A stretch of 64,000 bases of DNA. Origin: Girardinichthys multiradiatus. Its lineage: Eukaryota; Chordata; Actinopteri; Cyprinodontiformes; Goodeidae. The translations under genes and the position numbers were made by a program. The notes under the pieces were generated by a model that was not told where the DNA came from, did not search any database, and saw only the letters and a list, made by a program, of their open reading frames with translations. The DNA is taken from the NCBI RefSeq assembly GCF_021462225.1, contig NC_061817.1:4933327-4997326 (forward strand), written 5' to 3'. This document shows positions 1 to 10,014 of this stretch, piece by piece; position 1 is the stretch's first letter; the number at the start of each line of letters is the position of its first letter.

Positions 1-1195
1 CCGGGTCGCGGGGTCAGCAGACTCAGTAGAGACGCCCAGTCCCTCTCCCCAGACACCTCCTCCAGCTCCTCCGGGGGAAGCCCAAGGCGTTCCCAGGCCA
101 GCCGAGAGACATAGTCCCTTCAGCGTGTCCTGGACCGTCCCCTGGGCCTCCTCCCGGTGGGACGTGCATGGGACACCTCCCGAGGAAGTCGTCCAGGAGG
201 CATCCAGCATAGATCCCTCAACTGGCTCCTCTCGATGTGGAGGAGCAGCGGCTCTACTCCAAGCCCCTCCCAGATGGCCGAGCTCCTCACCCTATCTCTA
301 AGGGAGTGCCCGGCCACCCTACGGAGGAAGCTCATTTCAGCCGCTTGTATCCGAGATCTCGTTCTTTCGGTCATGACCCAAAGTTAATGGCCATAAGTGA
401 GGGTAGGAACGTAAACCGACTGGTAAATCGGGAGTTTCGCTTTTTGGCTTCTTATGAAAGGGGACCACCACCCCGGTCTGCCAGTCCAGAGGCATTGTCC
501 CCGACCCCCACGCAATGTTGAAGAAGCGCGTCAACCATGACAGCCCCACAACATCCAGAGACTTGAGGTACTCAGGGCGGATCTCATCCACCCCCGAAGC
601 CCTGCCACCGTGGAGCTTTCTAACCACCTCGGTGGCTTCAGCCAGGGTGATGAAAGAGGCCAACCCCGAGTCCCCAGCCTCTGCTTCCACCAGGGAATGC
701 ATGATGGCAGGATTGAGGAGATCCTCGAAGTACTTCTTCCAACGTCCAATAATGTTCCCAGTCGAGGTCAGCAGCTCCCCACTCACACTGTAAACAATGT
801 TGGCGAAGCACTGCTTCCCCCTTCTGAGGCACCGGACGGTTTGCGAGAATTGCTTCGAGGCTAACCGGTAGTCCTTCTCCATGGCGTCTCCGAACTCCTC
901 CCAGGCTTGGGTTTTTGCCTCTGCCACAGCCCAGGCCGCGGCACACTTGGCCTCACGGTACCCTTCAGCCGCCTCAGGAGTCCCACAAGCCAACCACAGC
1001 CAATAGGACTCCTTCTTCAGCTTGACAGCATCCCTTACTGCCGATGTCCACCACTGGGTTCGGCGATTGCCACCGCAACAGGCACCGCAGGCCTTACGGC
1101 CACAGCTACAGGCAGCAGCATTGACAATAGATGGGGAGAACATGGTCCACTATGTCTCCAACTTATGTCTCCGACCTCATTTACATCTTTCTTCT
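1..1195 (-). mobile_element. RTE-like LINE fragment, internally deleted
   Basis: The minus strand encodes parts of a fish non-LTR retrotransposon polyprotein. Reading leftward from about 1143 there is the linker and N-terminal RT region (motifs EKDYRLASKQF, GVDEIRPEYLKS and PLDWQTGVVVPFHKK). This then jumps straight into the C-terminal tail (LGVEPLLLHIERS and RRPRG near 120-374). The central RT region with the catalytic Asp boxes is missing, so this is an internal deletion and not only a 5' truncation. The clade call, RTE-like, rests on the C-terminal tail shared by the copies at 10015, 37925 and 40134. The window begins inside the 3' end. It is a dead copy with no function inferred. Confidence 0.8.
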
Positions 1196-1200
1196 ATGTA

Positions 1201-1645
1201 CAGTACAGACCAAAAATTTGGACACACCTCATTCAAAGAGTTTTCTTTATTGTCATGACTATGAATATTGTAGCTTCACACTGAAGACATCAAAACTATG
1301 AATTAACACATGTGGAATTATATACTGAACAAAAATGTGTGAAACAACTGAAAATATGTCTTATATTCTAGGTTCTTCAAAGTAGCCACCTTTTGCTTTG
1401 ATTACTGCTCCGCACACTCTTGGCATTCTATTGATGAGCTTAGAGAGGTAGTCACCTGAAATGGTTTTCACTTCACAGGTGTGCCCTGTCAGGTTTAATA
1501 AGTACACAGCTGATAGTCCTACTGAATAGACTGTTAGAATTTGTATTATGGCAAGAAAAAAGCAGCTCAGTCAAGAAAAACGAGTGGCCATCATTACTTT
1601 AAGAAATGAAGGTCAGTCAGTCCGAATGATTGGGAAAACGTTTTC
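1201..1645 (+). mobile_element. Tc1/mariner element, 3'-truncated
   Basis: The element begins after a TA at 1199-1200 with a TIR starting CAGTACAGACC. A long terminal region follows, then a short leader and a transposase start codon at about 1548 (MARKKQLSQEKRVA). The reading frame is lost near 1640, so the HTH region is cut and the DDE catalytic domain is absent. It is the same family as the longer copy at 14724-16515. It lies immediately upstream of the Penelope-like element. Confidence 0.8.
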
Positions 1646-1891
1646 CCACAAAAGAAGAAGTAAAGAAATAATAATTATATGTTGTTATTTGTATAACTAT
1701 ACTTACCTGTATTGAAATCATTACCTGTATTGTATTATTTATATTACTGCGACGGCTGATTGGCTTGGGAGATGAGCTGTGGAAATCTCGCGGCAGGTGG
1801 ACGAGATCTGGGAGGAGATCTCGCGCCGCATCCTCAGCGCCATCTTTCCTCAGCCAGCTCTCACCATATGAGCACGCACTTTTCTTAGCGG

Positions 1892-1949
1892 AACAAGCTT
1901 GCCTGATGAAGGTCCTGTTTGTGACCGAAACGTTGCATTCTTGCTTGTT
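1892..1949 (+). ncRNA. Hammerhead ribozyme-like motif, type I
   Basis: The conserved core boxes are in place: CTGATGA at 1903-1909 and GAAA at 1927-1930. Stem II is GGTC (1911-1914) with GACC (1923-1926). Stem I is AACAAGC (1892-1898) with GCTTGTT (1943-1949), plus an inner TGC/GCA pairing (1900-1902 with 1935-1937) across an asymmetric internal loop. Stem III is only the self-complementary ACGT (1930-1933), so a dimer would be needed for a normal helix, and predicted cleavage falls after T1934. An extra A (1910) sits between the CTGATGA box and stem II; a natural viroid hammerhead is known with an extra A there. Penelope-like elements are known to carry short hammerheads upstream of their ORFs, which matches this position. 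Activity is inferred. Confidence 0.72.
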
Positions 1950-2185
1950 TTTAATATTTTGTATTTGCCTTGCCTTTTTGACATTATTTTTTTGTCAAAA
2001 TAAAGTGCGACGCACGAGGAAATTTGTGAGTATCTCGTTTTTTTGGCCTCACTCGGCCTCATTTTATTTTTAAATACTTACCAGTTTAGTTTTATTTTAA
2101 TTTACTATTAGTTTTTATACTCACTCCTTCGTGCACACCTGCAAAAATTTATCCGGACGACGACTATGTCGACGGAGGATGGACC

Positions 2186-3427
2186 TTGGTCCGCAGCCGT
2201 CGCGGACGTCGAGAGGGTGACCGACGCCATTTTGTCTCCCCTCCAAGACGCCATCTTGCCTCCCCTCCACGTCGCAATTTTGCTGCCTGGAGCAGCGGCC
2301 ATCTTGGAGCACCCGACTGTACGTATGTGAGGTCAAGTTCACGCCGCCATGATGGAAGGTGGGTGGAGCGCAACTCACCGGACCGCCGCCATTACGCGAC
2401 ACCAGCGGACCTGGCGGATTATTCGGAGGATCTTCAGGAGGATTACTATTATCCTCCACCCCGCCAGGTCCGTACGTATGCGGGGGTGGCCAGGGCTCGC
2501 CCCCAGCGGGACTTTCCTCCGCTCCCTTCGGCCCCTCCCAGAAGTGAGCGGAGACGACGCGGTACGTTACCGCATAAGCGGCAGCGTCGCGCACCGGCGA
2601 GACAACGCTCTCAATGGCGACCCTTTCCCGGCAGTAATCGGGACAACCGACGAGTGGATTTTATAGCAGGGGCTTCCCACAATGTAGTCCACCACAGCAG
2701 AAACCGGGGGGAGGGCCGGAAACCCCTCTCGCACACCGGTGCGGCAACGCGACAGCGACAGGAGCGCCCTTCGCAGCCGCACCAACGTCAACAGCAGTCC
2801 GATGATCCTGATTTTCCTGCTAAGGTGAGACTACTCCATAAACTGATCAAAGTAGTACACCATCTTAGAAATGTGTCCCATAAGGACACTAAAGACTATC
2901 CTCCCTCCTTCCTGAAACTTTGTACCCACCTTTCGGAGGTAGTTGTTCCAGCGTTTCCCACCGAAGAAACGAGCCAGCTAATTGTGGGAAACGCTCAGAA
3001 TTGGACTTTTACTTCCCTGCTCATCCTCAAGGATCATTACCAGACTTTATTAGAAGAAGGTATTGTTACCTTGAGTAGATTCCCACAAAAGACGTGGGAG
3101 GCGCCTTTTCAGGTGGCAACAAAGTGGGCACGCCGCAACCTGGGAAGGCGTCTGACGGAGGACTCTGTCGCACATGCCAAGCTCGCCATAACCTCCTTAT
3201 TGGCGGACTTAGGGTATGTGGAGGAACAGCCTAGGATAGACGGGGCTAGTCAGACTGGGACCCAGACACAGCCCTTACCCCGGCCTTCCGCCACTCCCCA
3301 GCAGGGACCCAGCAGGATGGTGGACTCAGGGACCACTACCCCAGACTCTTTGCCGGGTCCTCCTCCTGCCCCCATGGTGCGTATGGTTTCCACAGGCACC
3401 ATGACAGAGACAGTTAAGCCAGACTGA
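2186..3427 (+). pseudogene. Penelope-like element ORF1, basic protein
   Basis: This is an open frame of about 413 residues. Residues 1-190 are very rich in Arg, Pro, Ser and Gln (for example RSRRGRRE near the start), which suggests nucleic-acid binding. Residues about 195-345 form a compact helical-looking domain (VRLLHKLIKVVHHLRN, then ILKDHYQTLLEEG and KWARRNL). The tail is Pro/Thr-rich. No ATG opens this frame: it begins at TTG, while the best upstream ATG at 2166-2168 lies in another frame, so a small indel near 2170-2185 is likely. The frame ends at a TGA (3425-3427), after which the same frame stays open from 3443 to 3754. No named family is recognised. By position it is an ORF1-type chaperone or RNA-binding candidate. 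Confidence 0.6.
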
Positions 3428-3442
3428 TCACCGACACCTGCC

Positions 3443-3754
3443 GTGCCACAAACGGAGGGGGAGCCTGAACCCCCTACCAACCCTCCTCCTGGTGGGATGG
3501 CCACTCCGGCCATCCCACCACTGCTAAAGCAGAGAGCCAAACGGAGACATCTGCATTTGGAGGTCCGCCAGCAAGCTGACCAGCAGGACTCTGAACCCGA
3601 CTCGGATGAGGATCTGCAGGCTCCAAGCCAGGAGGAGGCTCCTCTACTCACCTTGTCGGAGCCAGCTGTGGGGCCTTCGGAAGGGGACACTCACACCCCG
3701 GGCAGGGTTATGCCACTACTGGACCTCACCAAGATTTTCAGGAATTTATTGTGA
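3443..3754 (+). pseudogene. Pro/Glu-rich linker ORF of the element
   Basis: About 103 residues of low-complexity Pro/Glu/Ser sequence lie in the same frame as the preceding ORF and are separated from it only by one stop and 15 bases. The next ORF begins at 3751 in a different frame and starts with similar Pro-rich text. The simplest reading is one original ORF running from the basic domain through this linker into the SGNH-like domain, now broken by a nonsense change at 3425 and a frameshift near 3720-3755. No independent function is proposed. Confidence 0.5.
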
Positions 3755-4434
3755 ATAAGGACCCTACCCCTCCTGTAACTCCTCAGCCACAGCGACCTCG
3801 ACCTCGAGAGGAGCCTACCCTGCAGGCTCTGAGGGACTATCGCCTGCGTCCCTTCCCTATGACCACCAGGGCAGCCACCTCAACTCCACAGACCAGGAGA
3901 CCCACACGGCATCCCCCAACCCCCAACAAAATGGAAGACTGGAGTCTTACCATCTCCAGAAAATGGGTTGTGTTGGGGGACTCTAATGTCAACAGGTTTC
4001 CTACCTTCTCCTCGGAGGACTTACAGGTGGACGGCTTCCCTGGGGCCAAGTGGAAACACGCAGAGGCCCTCCTATTGAAAGCCAACATCACCTGCCAAGT
4101 CGAGAAATTGGTTCTCTCTTTTGGACTCAACAACCGCAGCCAGGGAGAAAAACGCACCGCTCTGAGGGAACTTCAGGCCACCCTCAGGGTGGTGTCCCAG
4201 CGTCTCCCAGACACTCAGGTATTTGTGCCAGAACACAACATTGGACCTTTTTTACCCCACAGGGAGCAGGCCATGTTGCGGCACCAAAATGCCTACATTC
4301 AGACTCTGAAGGAGCGTTTGCCAGCCCTGCCTGATGGGTTCGAGACTGACAGGGATGGCATCCACTGGACCCCAGGGACGACATCCAGAATGCTGGCCCA
4401 CTGGTATGGGTGGGTAAAATACACATCCCCTTAA
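3751..4434 (+). pseudogene. SGNH-hydrolase-like ORF of the element
   Basis: The frame has 227 residues. Residues 1-60 are Pro/Arg-rich. From about residue 72 the sequence carries the SGNH/GDSL esterase signatures in order: VVLGDSNV with the candidate nucleophile Ser78, an FGLNNR block (124-129) in the place of the usual GxND, and a C-terminal DGIHWT block (202-207) giving candidate Asp202 and His205. Spacing and length fit a minimal SGNH fold of about 150 residues. Related esterase domains occur in CR1-type LINE ORF1, in Ngaro-type DIRS elements and near RT genes in rotifer terminal retroelements, so association with a retroelement is plausible. The frame ends in TAA and overlaps the RT ORF start. 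The substrate is unknown and the role is inferred from motifs only. Confidence 0.65.
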
Positions 4435-6787
4435 GCCCTACCAGTGGGAATGGGGGTCAGACTGTAATTAATCTGTGTAAGAACTTTGTTTTGACAGCAG
4501 CACAACACCAGCTGCTGGACAAGGTACTCACTTTTGTCCCTAGGACGTGTGGCAGAACCAGGTGGCAGATTCTGGAGAGCAGGTATGACCTTCAGCAGTA
4601 TCATAGGAGGGTTAAATTAAAATTATTTTTTGGTTTGGAGGAGAACTCCACTTACCAGCTTTTTGCTGCTAGATCCAATTGGTCACCTTCCATGAGGGAT
4701 CTGCCTCCTGAAGTCCAAATTCTGATCGACAGGGACCTGAATTTTTTCAAACAGAAACCCAAATTAGACACATTGGAACCCAATTTGACCCCAGCTGAAA
4801 TTTCAGCATTGGATGAACTCAGACGGCATCCAGAAATTGTGCTGAAACCAGCAGATAAAGTGAGAGCAATAGTCATCCTGGATAAGCAACAATATTTGTG
4901 GGAATGTGCCAGACAATTATCTGATTCAAATTATTACCACAAATTGGAAAAGCCTATCTACCCGGATACAATTCCTGTGATTAATCAGATTATCACTAAA
5001 TTGTGGAAGAAAAAATTCATTTCGGCTAAGCAAAAAGAATATTTATTGAGCCCCATTACTCCCAGACCCAGATACTTTTACATTCTTCCCAAAATTCATA
5101 AGGAACCAGTTAAATGGAGTATTCCTTATAAAATCCCCCCGGGTAGACCCATAGTCTCAGATTGCCGCAGTGAGACTTATGGCACGGCTGAATTTATAGA
5201 TTATTATTTAATGATGTATGAATGAGTGTGTGCATGGTTGTTTGTGTGTTGCCCGGCGATGGACTGGCGATCTGTCCAGGGTGTACCCTGCCTCTCGCCC
5301 ATAGACTGCTGGAGATAGGCACCAGCTCCCCCGCGACCCACTATGGAATAAGCGGTAGAAAATGACTGACTGACTATTTAAATCCCCTGTCTAAAAAGCA
5401 CCAAAGCTATGTTAAAGATACATACCACTTCATTGACATTATCAAAAAGGTCCAAATTCCTGGGCATTCCATCCTGTTCACACTTGATGTGGACAGCTTA
5501 TACACAAATATTGTGACTGTAGAAGGATTAAATGCAGTCCGGGATGTCTTTTTGAAATACCCTGATGAAGGGTGACCAGATGCTGCACTGCTCCAGCTGC
5601 TGGAGATTAACCTCCGCAGGAATGACTTCCTGTGGAATGGTGAGTGGTACCTTCAGGTTAAGGGGACAGCAATGGGGAAGCGATTTGCGCCCTCTTGTGC
5701 AAACATTTTCATGGCTGCCTGGGAGACTGAAGCCCTGGAAGCATGCCTTAAAAAACCTGAACTTTATTTTAGATATCTGGATGATATCTGGGGTATTTGG
5801 ACTCACTCAGAGGAGGACTTTCAACATTTCTTACACACACTAAATAATATCAATGCCTCCATCAAACTTAAATTGACCATGAGCGTTACAGCAGTGGATT
5901 TTTTGGACACCACCACTTATAAAGGCCCTACATTTGGCACCACCGGAATATTGGACATAAAAGTATTTTTCAAACCCACTGATACACATGCCTTATTACA
6001 CAAAACGAGTTATCACCCTAAGCACACTTTTTCCAGCCTAGTTAAATCCCAAGTGCTTAGATTTTACAGAATATGTACACAACACTCTGATTTTTGTGAG
6101 GCAGTCAGAGTCTTGTTCTCTGCTTTGTCCAGCAGAGGCTACCAGAGGTCTTTTCTGAGGAGATGTTTAAAGAGCCTGCCTGAGTTTCCAACTAAACAAG
6201 AGAGGGAGGGCCCCCTGCTCCCCTTTCTGGCTACTTTCTCCCCCAAGAACCTGGAACTGTCCAGGGTTCTGAAAAAGAACTTTGCACAGTTCCAATCTAG
6301 CAGTGGAAGGCTGACCACGCTGAGGGTCATGCCTGCTTTCCGGAGAAACAAGAACTTACAGGATGTGTTGGTTCATGCAAAAATAAGGCCTTCTCCACAT
6401 CCTTTTGCACACAGCACTTTTCAATTAGTGACTTTTAAACAAAAAAAGTGGCTACAAAACCCAGTCACTCAGAAAGTTTATTTAGTTCCCCATCTAGGTG
6501 GGATGGAAATGCATAATTGTGTGTTTTTGTTGTCCTGTGCTTGTTGTGCTTTTCGTTTTGTGGGGGAGTCTGCCAACACACTGTATGGCAGACTTTTATT
6601 ATTTCAATTAAATGTAATTCGACAACAACCTAAAAAACCACACCTTTTTGTAGAAAAACATTTTATTTCACACGGTTGGGAGGCAGCTCAGGTTATGCTT
6701 CTCCAGCACCATCCTGCCTGGACCAGGGGACAGCGCACCAAGGCTGCTAGGACCTGGAGGGCCAAGCTGGGGCTGACTCACCTTTAG
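4410..6787 (+). pseudogene. Penelope-type reverse transcriptase with GIY-YIG domain
   Basis: The RT half runs 4410-5211 and resumes at 5375 after a SINE insertion. Visible motifs are LPKIHK (about 5085), PPGRPIVSD (about 5140-5165), LDVDSLYTN (about 5482, catalytic Asp), GTAMGKRFAPS (about 5665) and YLDD (5774-5785, catalytic Asp pair). The C-terminal third holds a Cys-rich GIY-YIG-like nuclease block at about 6500-6680 (NCVFLLSCACC, FVGES, then EKHFISHGW). Penelope-like elements use such a nuclease for target cleavage. Lesions are the 163 bp insertion and an in-frame TGA at 5572-5574, within the segment between RT motif A and GTAMGKR. The end is TAG at 6785-6787. This copy is not functional. 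Confidence 0.85.
5212..5374 (+). mobile_element. SINE 3' fragment inside the RT ORF
   Basis: A 163 bp insertion ending in AAGCGGTAGAAAATGACTGA and a short ACTG repeat. It contains the block GATCTGTCCAGGGTGTACC that is typical of the 3' half of an abundant fish tRNA-derived SINE. The flanking 7 bp TATTTAA is duplicated exactly at 5205-5211 and 5375-5381, and removing the insert plus one copy restores continuity of the RT reading frame. A related copy with its tRNA-like head is at 32937-33165. It is 5'-truncated. Confidence 0.85.
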
Positions 6788-7396
6788 TGATCTCACCTCT
6801 TGACCCTGCTGACCTGGGGATCTACCAACTAACTGAGTAGGGCCCATGCACTGATTTATATCCTTAGGGTGGGGATCATTATTCTATTTTTGTCGTGGAC
6901 ACATTCATTACTAACCGAATAGCACAGGAAGATACAGTGAACTGTTTTATTACTCACTAAAACTCTGATTTAAATAAAATCATTTTAGCATACTAACAAA
7001 GAAAAAATTTTACAAATCTACACAGATCTAAAACAACAGACAGTTGATAGCTCCCAGCTGTTCTGGCAATAAAATCCATGAAGAGTTAACTGGAAAAAAG
7101 ATCACATGTGCTACCTTTCCATAGGCTGGCAAACAGTATTGTGCAGGACAAACATTTTGTCTAAAGTAAATGAAGAAGCAGTTTGATTCCAGTTCGGTGA
7201 CCCGAGAGGTAAAGCGTGTGCTTTGGCAAAGGAAAAGGGTTAGAAGGTTCTGCTCAATCTCCAACAGCTGGACTGGATCAGCAATCAGGGTTCCAGACCA
7301 TAGTTCTCTATGCCCACCTTGTTTCTGCGGGGCTGTTTAGGAAGGATAAAAAATGTAACAATGTTGTTAGTATATCAGCAACGCACACTTCATGTA
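6788..7396. other. Noncoding stretch after the Penelope-like element
   Basis: This holds the presumed 3' untranslated tail of the Penelope-like element and then unassigned AT-rich sequence. No convincing ORF, RNA gene or second hammerhead motif was found. A minus-strand frame at 7028-7264 has no recognisable features. Confidence 0.5.
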
Positions 7397-8715
7397 CAGG
7401 TATATCTCAACAAGTTAGAATATCATTAAAACGTTTATTTATTTCAGTGGTTCTATACAAAAAGTAAAGTTTATTAAATAGTTCCATTTAATACAGAGTA
7501 ATGTGCACTGGTGCTGAAAATAACAGCAGGATGTTTAAACAAAACTATTTCAAGCGTTTAATTATGATCATTTTAATAATTACTTACAGCTAATAAATAT
7601 ATAAGATTTAAGGATTTTTTATTTATTTACATTACATAAGATGATTAAAAATTATTTTATTACAGAAATGTTATGGCCTACACAATCATAGGGAAAACTG
7701 TTAATGAAAGTTGCTCAGCAGCTCTACGAGAAGGGTAAGCCAGACAAGGTCATTGCTTAATAAGCTGGCTGTTTAGAGAGTGCTGTATCCAAGAATATTA
7801 ATGGAAAGTTAGGTGGAAGGAAGAAGTGCGGCTAAAAAAAGGTATGTTACCAACTGGGACAACCACAGCCTTGGGATGATTATGAAGTAAAGTCCATCCA
7901 AGAGTTTAAACAAGTTTTACAAAATGTGGGTTGCAGCTGTCACATTACTTGTGATAGGCCATTCCTGAACCAGAGACAATGTCAGAAGCATCTTACTTTG
8001 GCTAAGAGGAAAAACGACAGGACTGCTGCTCAGTGGTCCAAAGACTTCTTTTCAGGTGACAGTAAAGTTTGTATTTCATTTCGAAATCAAGGTCCCAGAG
8101 TCTGGAAGAAGAGTGGAGAGGCCCAGAATCCATGTCACTTGAAGTCCACTCTGAAGTTTTCACAGTCAGTGATGATTTCGGGTGCCCTGTCACCTGCGGG
8201 TGTCGGTCCACTAGGTTTAATCAAGTTCAAACACAGTGCAGCCACCTACCAGACCAAAGTATCAATACCTGCTTTATTCACCATGGGAACACCAGCAAAA
8301 TAGTCTGACCCAAACGACATAGCTGTTGTCAAGAGGAAGATGAGATACACCAGAACCAACAATGCAGATGACCTGCAGGCTGTTGTCAAAGCAATCTGGG
8401 CTTCCTGAACACCTCAGCAGAATCACAGGCTGATCACCTCCATGCCAAACTGCAGTGATGCAGTAATTCATGCAAAAGCAGCCCAGACCAAGTATTGGGT
8501 GCAGATACTGTACAGTACATTGACAGACTTTTATATCTTTAAATAAAAAATCGTCTATAGGCCTATTATAAAATTCAAATTTTCTGTGATATTTGGGTTT
8601 TCATTAGCTGTAAGCCAGAATCATCCAAATGAACATAAGACTAGAAATATATGTGGGGAATGAATCTATAGGAGTTTCAATTGAACTTAATTACTCAAAT
8701 ATAAGAAGAATGTTG
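7397..8715 (+). mobile_element. Decayed Tc1/mariner element
   Basis: It starts after a TA (7395-7396) with CAGGTATATCTCAACAAGTT, a common fish Tc1 TIR. Translated scraps in + orientation match the transposase layout of the copies at 27.5-30.9 kb: the CSQ-type HTH relic near 7770-7830, then SKDFFSGDSK and SFRNQGPRVWKK near 8035-8105. Frames are broken many times, and the second and third catalytic acids are not recognisable. The right TIR is only partial (about 8560-8715). Confidence 0.75.
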
Positions 8716-8866
8716 AAAAATGTATTCATTTAAAAATCATCCTTAATCATATTTGCTTGTTCAGAAATAGTTTTCAGCATTATTTTGGGTTAGCCCAATA
8801 TTCAAAACGTTTGATCCCAAAGAGAATCATTGGGATGGTTTTACATGTGGACCGCTACTGTAAATA

Positions 8867-9452
8867 CAGTTGAAACCAGATATTTACTGTCTAACTTGAG
8901 TTAAATGTTTTGGTTCCTTCCTCAAGCTTTTCACAGTAGTTCACTGGAGTTGTGGCCCGTTCCTCCTGATAGAACTGGTGTAACTGGGTCAGGTATGGAG
9001 GCCTATTTACGGAGGCCTCAAACACACCTTTTCAGCCCTGCCCACAAATTGTCTATGAAACTGAGATCAGGACTTTGTGATGATGATCACTCAAACACAT
9101 TGATTCTGTTGTCCTTAAACCACTGAGAGACATTGTTTATTTGGTAGACCCATTAGTGTCCGAGCTTTAACTTCCTGGCTAAAGTCCTGAGGTTTTTCCA
9201 CATAATGTTCTTTCCTATCAGAAGCCATGACATCATCATAACTGTACCCAAATTATATAAAATAATGGTAAGTTTAGTGTGTGTAAACTTCTTACTTTGA
9301 AGAAAGGAGAAAAAAAAGATCTTTGATAATTCTTTCATTTAGCACATAGAAATAATGCTGGTAAGGTTAGTCTAATTGAATGTCAGACAGTGAGAAAACC
9401 AAGATTTTAGGTGTCTTTTTATACAGTGCATGCAAGTGTCAGGTTTCAGCTG
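8867..9452. mobile_element. Internally deleted Tc1 (Sleeping Beauty-like ends)
   Basis: The left end CAGTTGAAACCAGATATTTA follows a TA (8865-8866). The right end GGTTTCAGCTG is followed by TA (9453-9454). Internal text such as GTTCCTTCCTCAAGC and CACCTTTTCAGCCCTGCCCA matches the Sleeping Beauty/salmonid-type Tc1 group. At 586 bp it lacks most of the transposase, so it is non-autonomous. Confidence 0.78.
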
Positions 9453-10014
9453 TATATACTGCTCAGTACCATGCAATATCCAAGCCATAAGATAAAAACC
9501 TGGTTTTTAGAACTTTTTATGTTTTATTTAAAACATAAAAGTAATGATCCACAACACATGTGTTGTACCTAATGTGTTGACATATTTTTTGTTAAATTTC
9601 ATAAAATTCTAATATCAGGTCATTTTCTACCAGAGCAAAAACACTTCCTTACATTACAAGGGATAAGTTTTGATCTTGTGAAAATACTGTTGTCCTGTAT
9701 CTATAAAATAAAGAGGACCTTTGCTTTGACTGCAGCTAACTGGCAGATTTCAGTCAGAAGAAAGTTGGAACTGTTCTGATCCACTCACTTTTTGGAGCTC
9801 TAAAATAATGCTGTTCAAACTTTTTGCAATGAGTGCCAAAATAGTGATGTTGACAGCACGGTCATGCCCCAAAATTGGATTTAAAAAAATAAATACAATT
9901 ATTGCATCGTGAGTTTTTTGGTTCTGAGTAAAAGTATTTACTAGGAACAGAAAATGAAAGCCAAAGGCGGGGTTAATAATATAGAAATACTTCGAGCTTA
10001 ACACAATATTTTCC
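9453..10014. other. AT-rich sequence without a recognised feature
   Basis: No gene or repeat class is recognised here. It includes a short AT-rich palindromic stretch around 9495-9545 (ACTTTTTATG against CATAAAAGT). Its right edge is the left copy of the 12 bp target duplication of the next LINE. Confidence 0.4.

Larger units (their letters stand above)
1741..6960 (+). mobile_element. Penelope-like element with extra ORFs
   Basis: This is a retroelement about 5.2 kb long, all in + orientation. In order it holds a GC-rich leader, a hammerhead-like ribozyme fold (1892-1949), a basic protein ORF (2186-3427), a Pro-rich segment (3443-3754), an SGNH-hydrolase-like ORF (3751-4434) and an RT ORF ending in a GIY-YIG-like domain (4410-6787). 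The RT motifs (LPKIHK, PGRPIVSD, LDVDSLYTN, YLDD) and the C-terminal GIY-YIG endonuclease place it in the Penelope-like retroelements. No flanking LTRs were seen. Both ends are estimates: the left from the start of the GC-rich leader, the right from where sequence character changes. The copy is inactive because of frameshifts, at least two in-frame stops and a SINE insertion. Confidence 0.8.

Noticed and set aside
2121..2594. Minus-strand ORF of 157 residues opposite the basic ORF1
   Set aside because: A shadow of the plus-strand Arg/Pro-rich coding sequence; no features of its own.
6788..7050. Search for a second hammerhead motif at the 3' end of the Penelope-like element
   Set aside because: No CTGANGA box with a correctly spaced GAAA was found.
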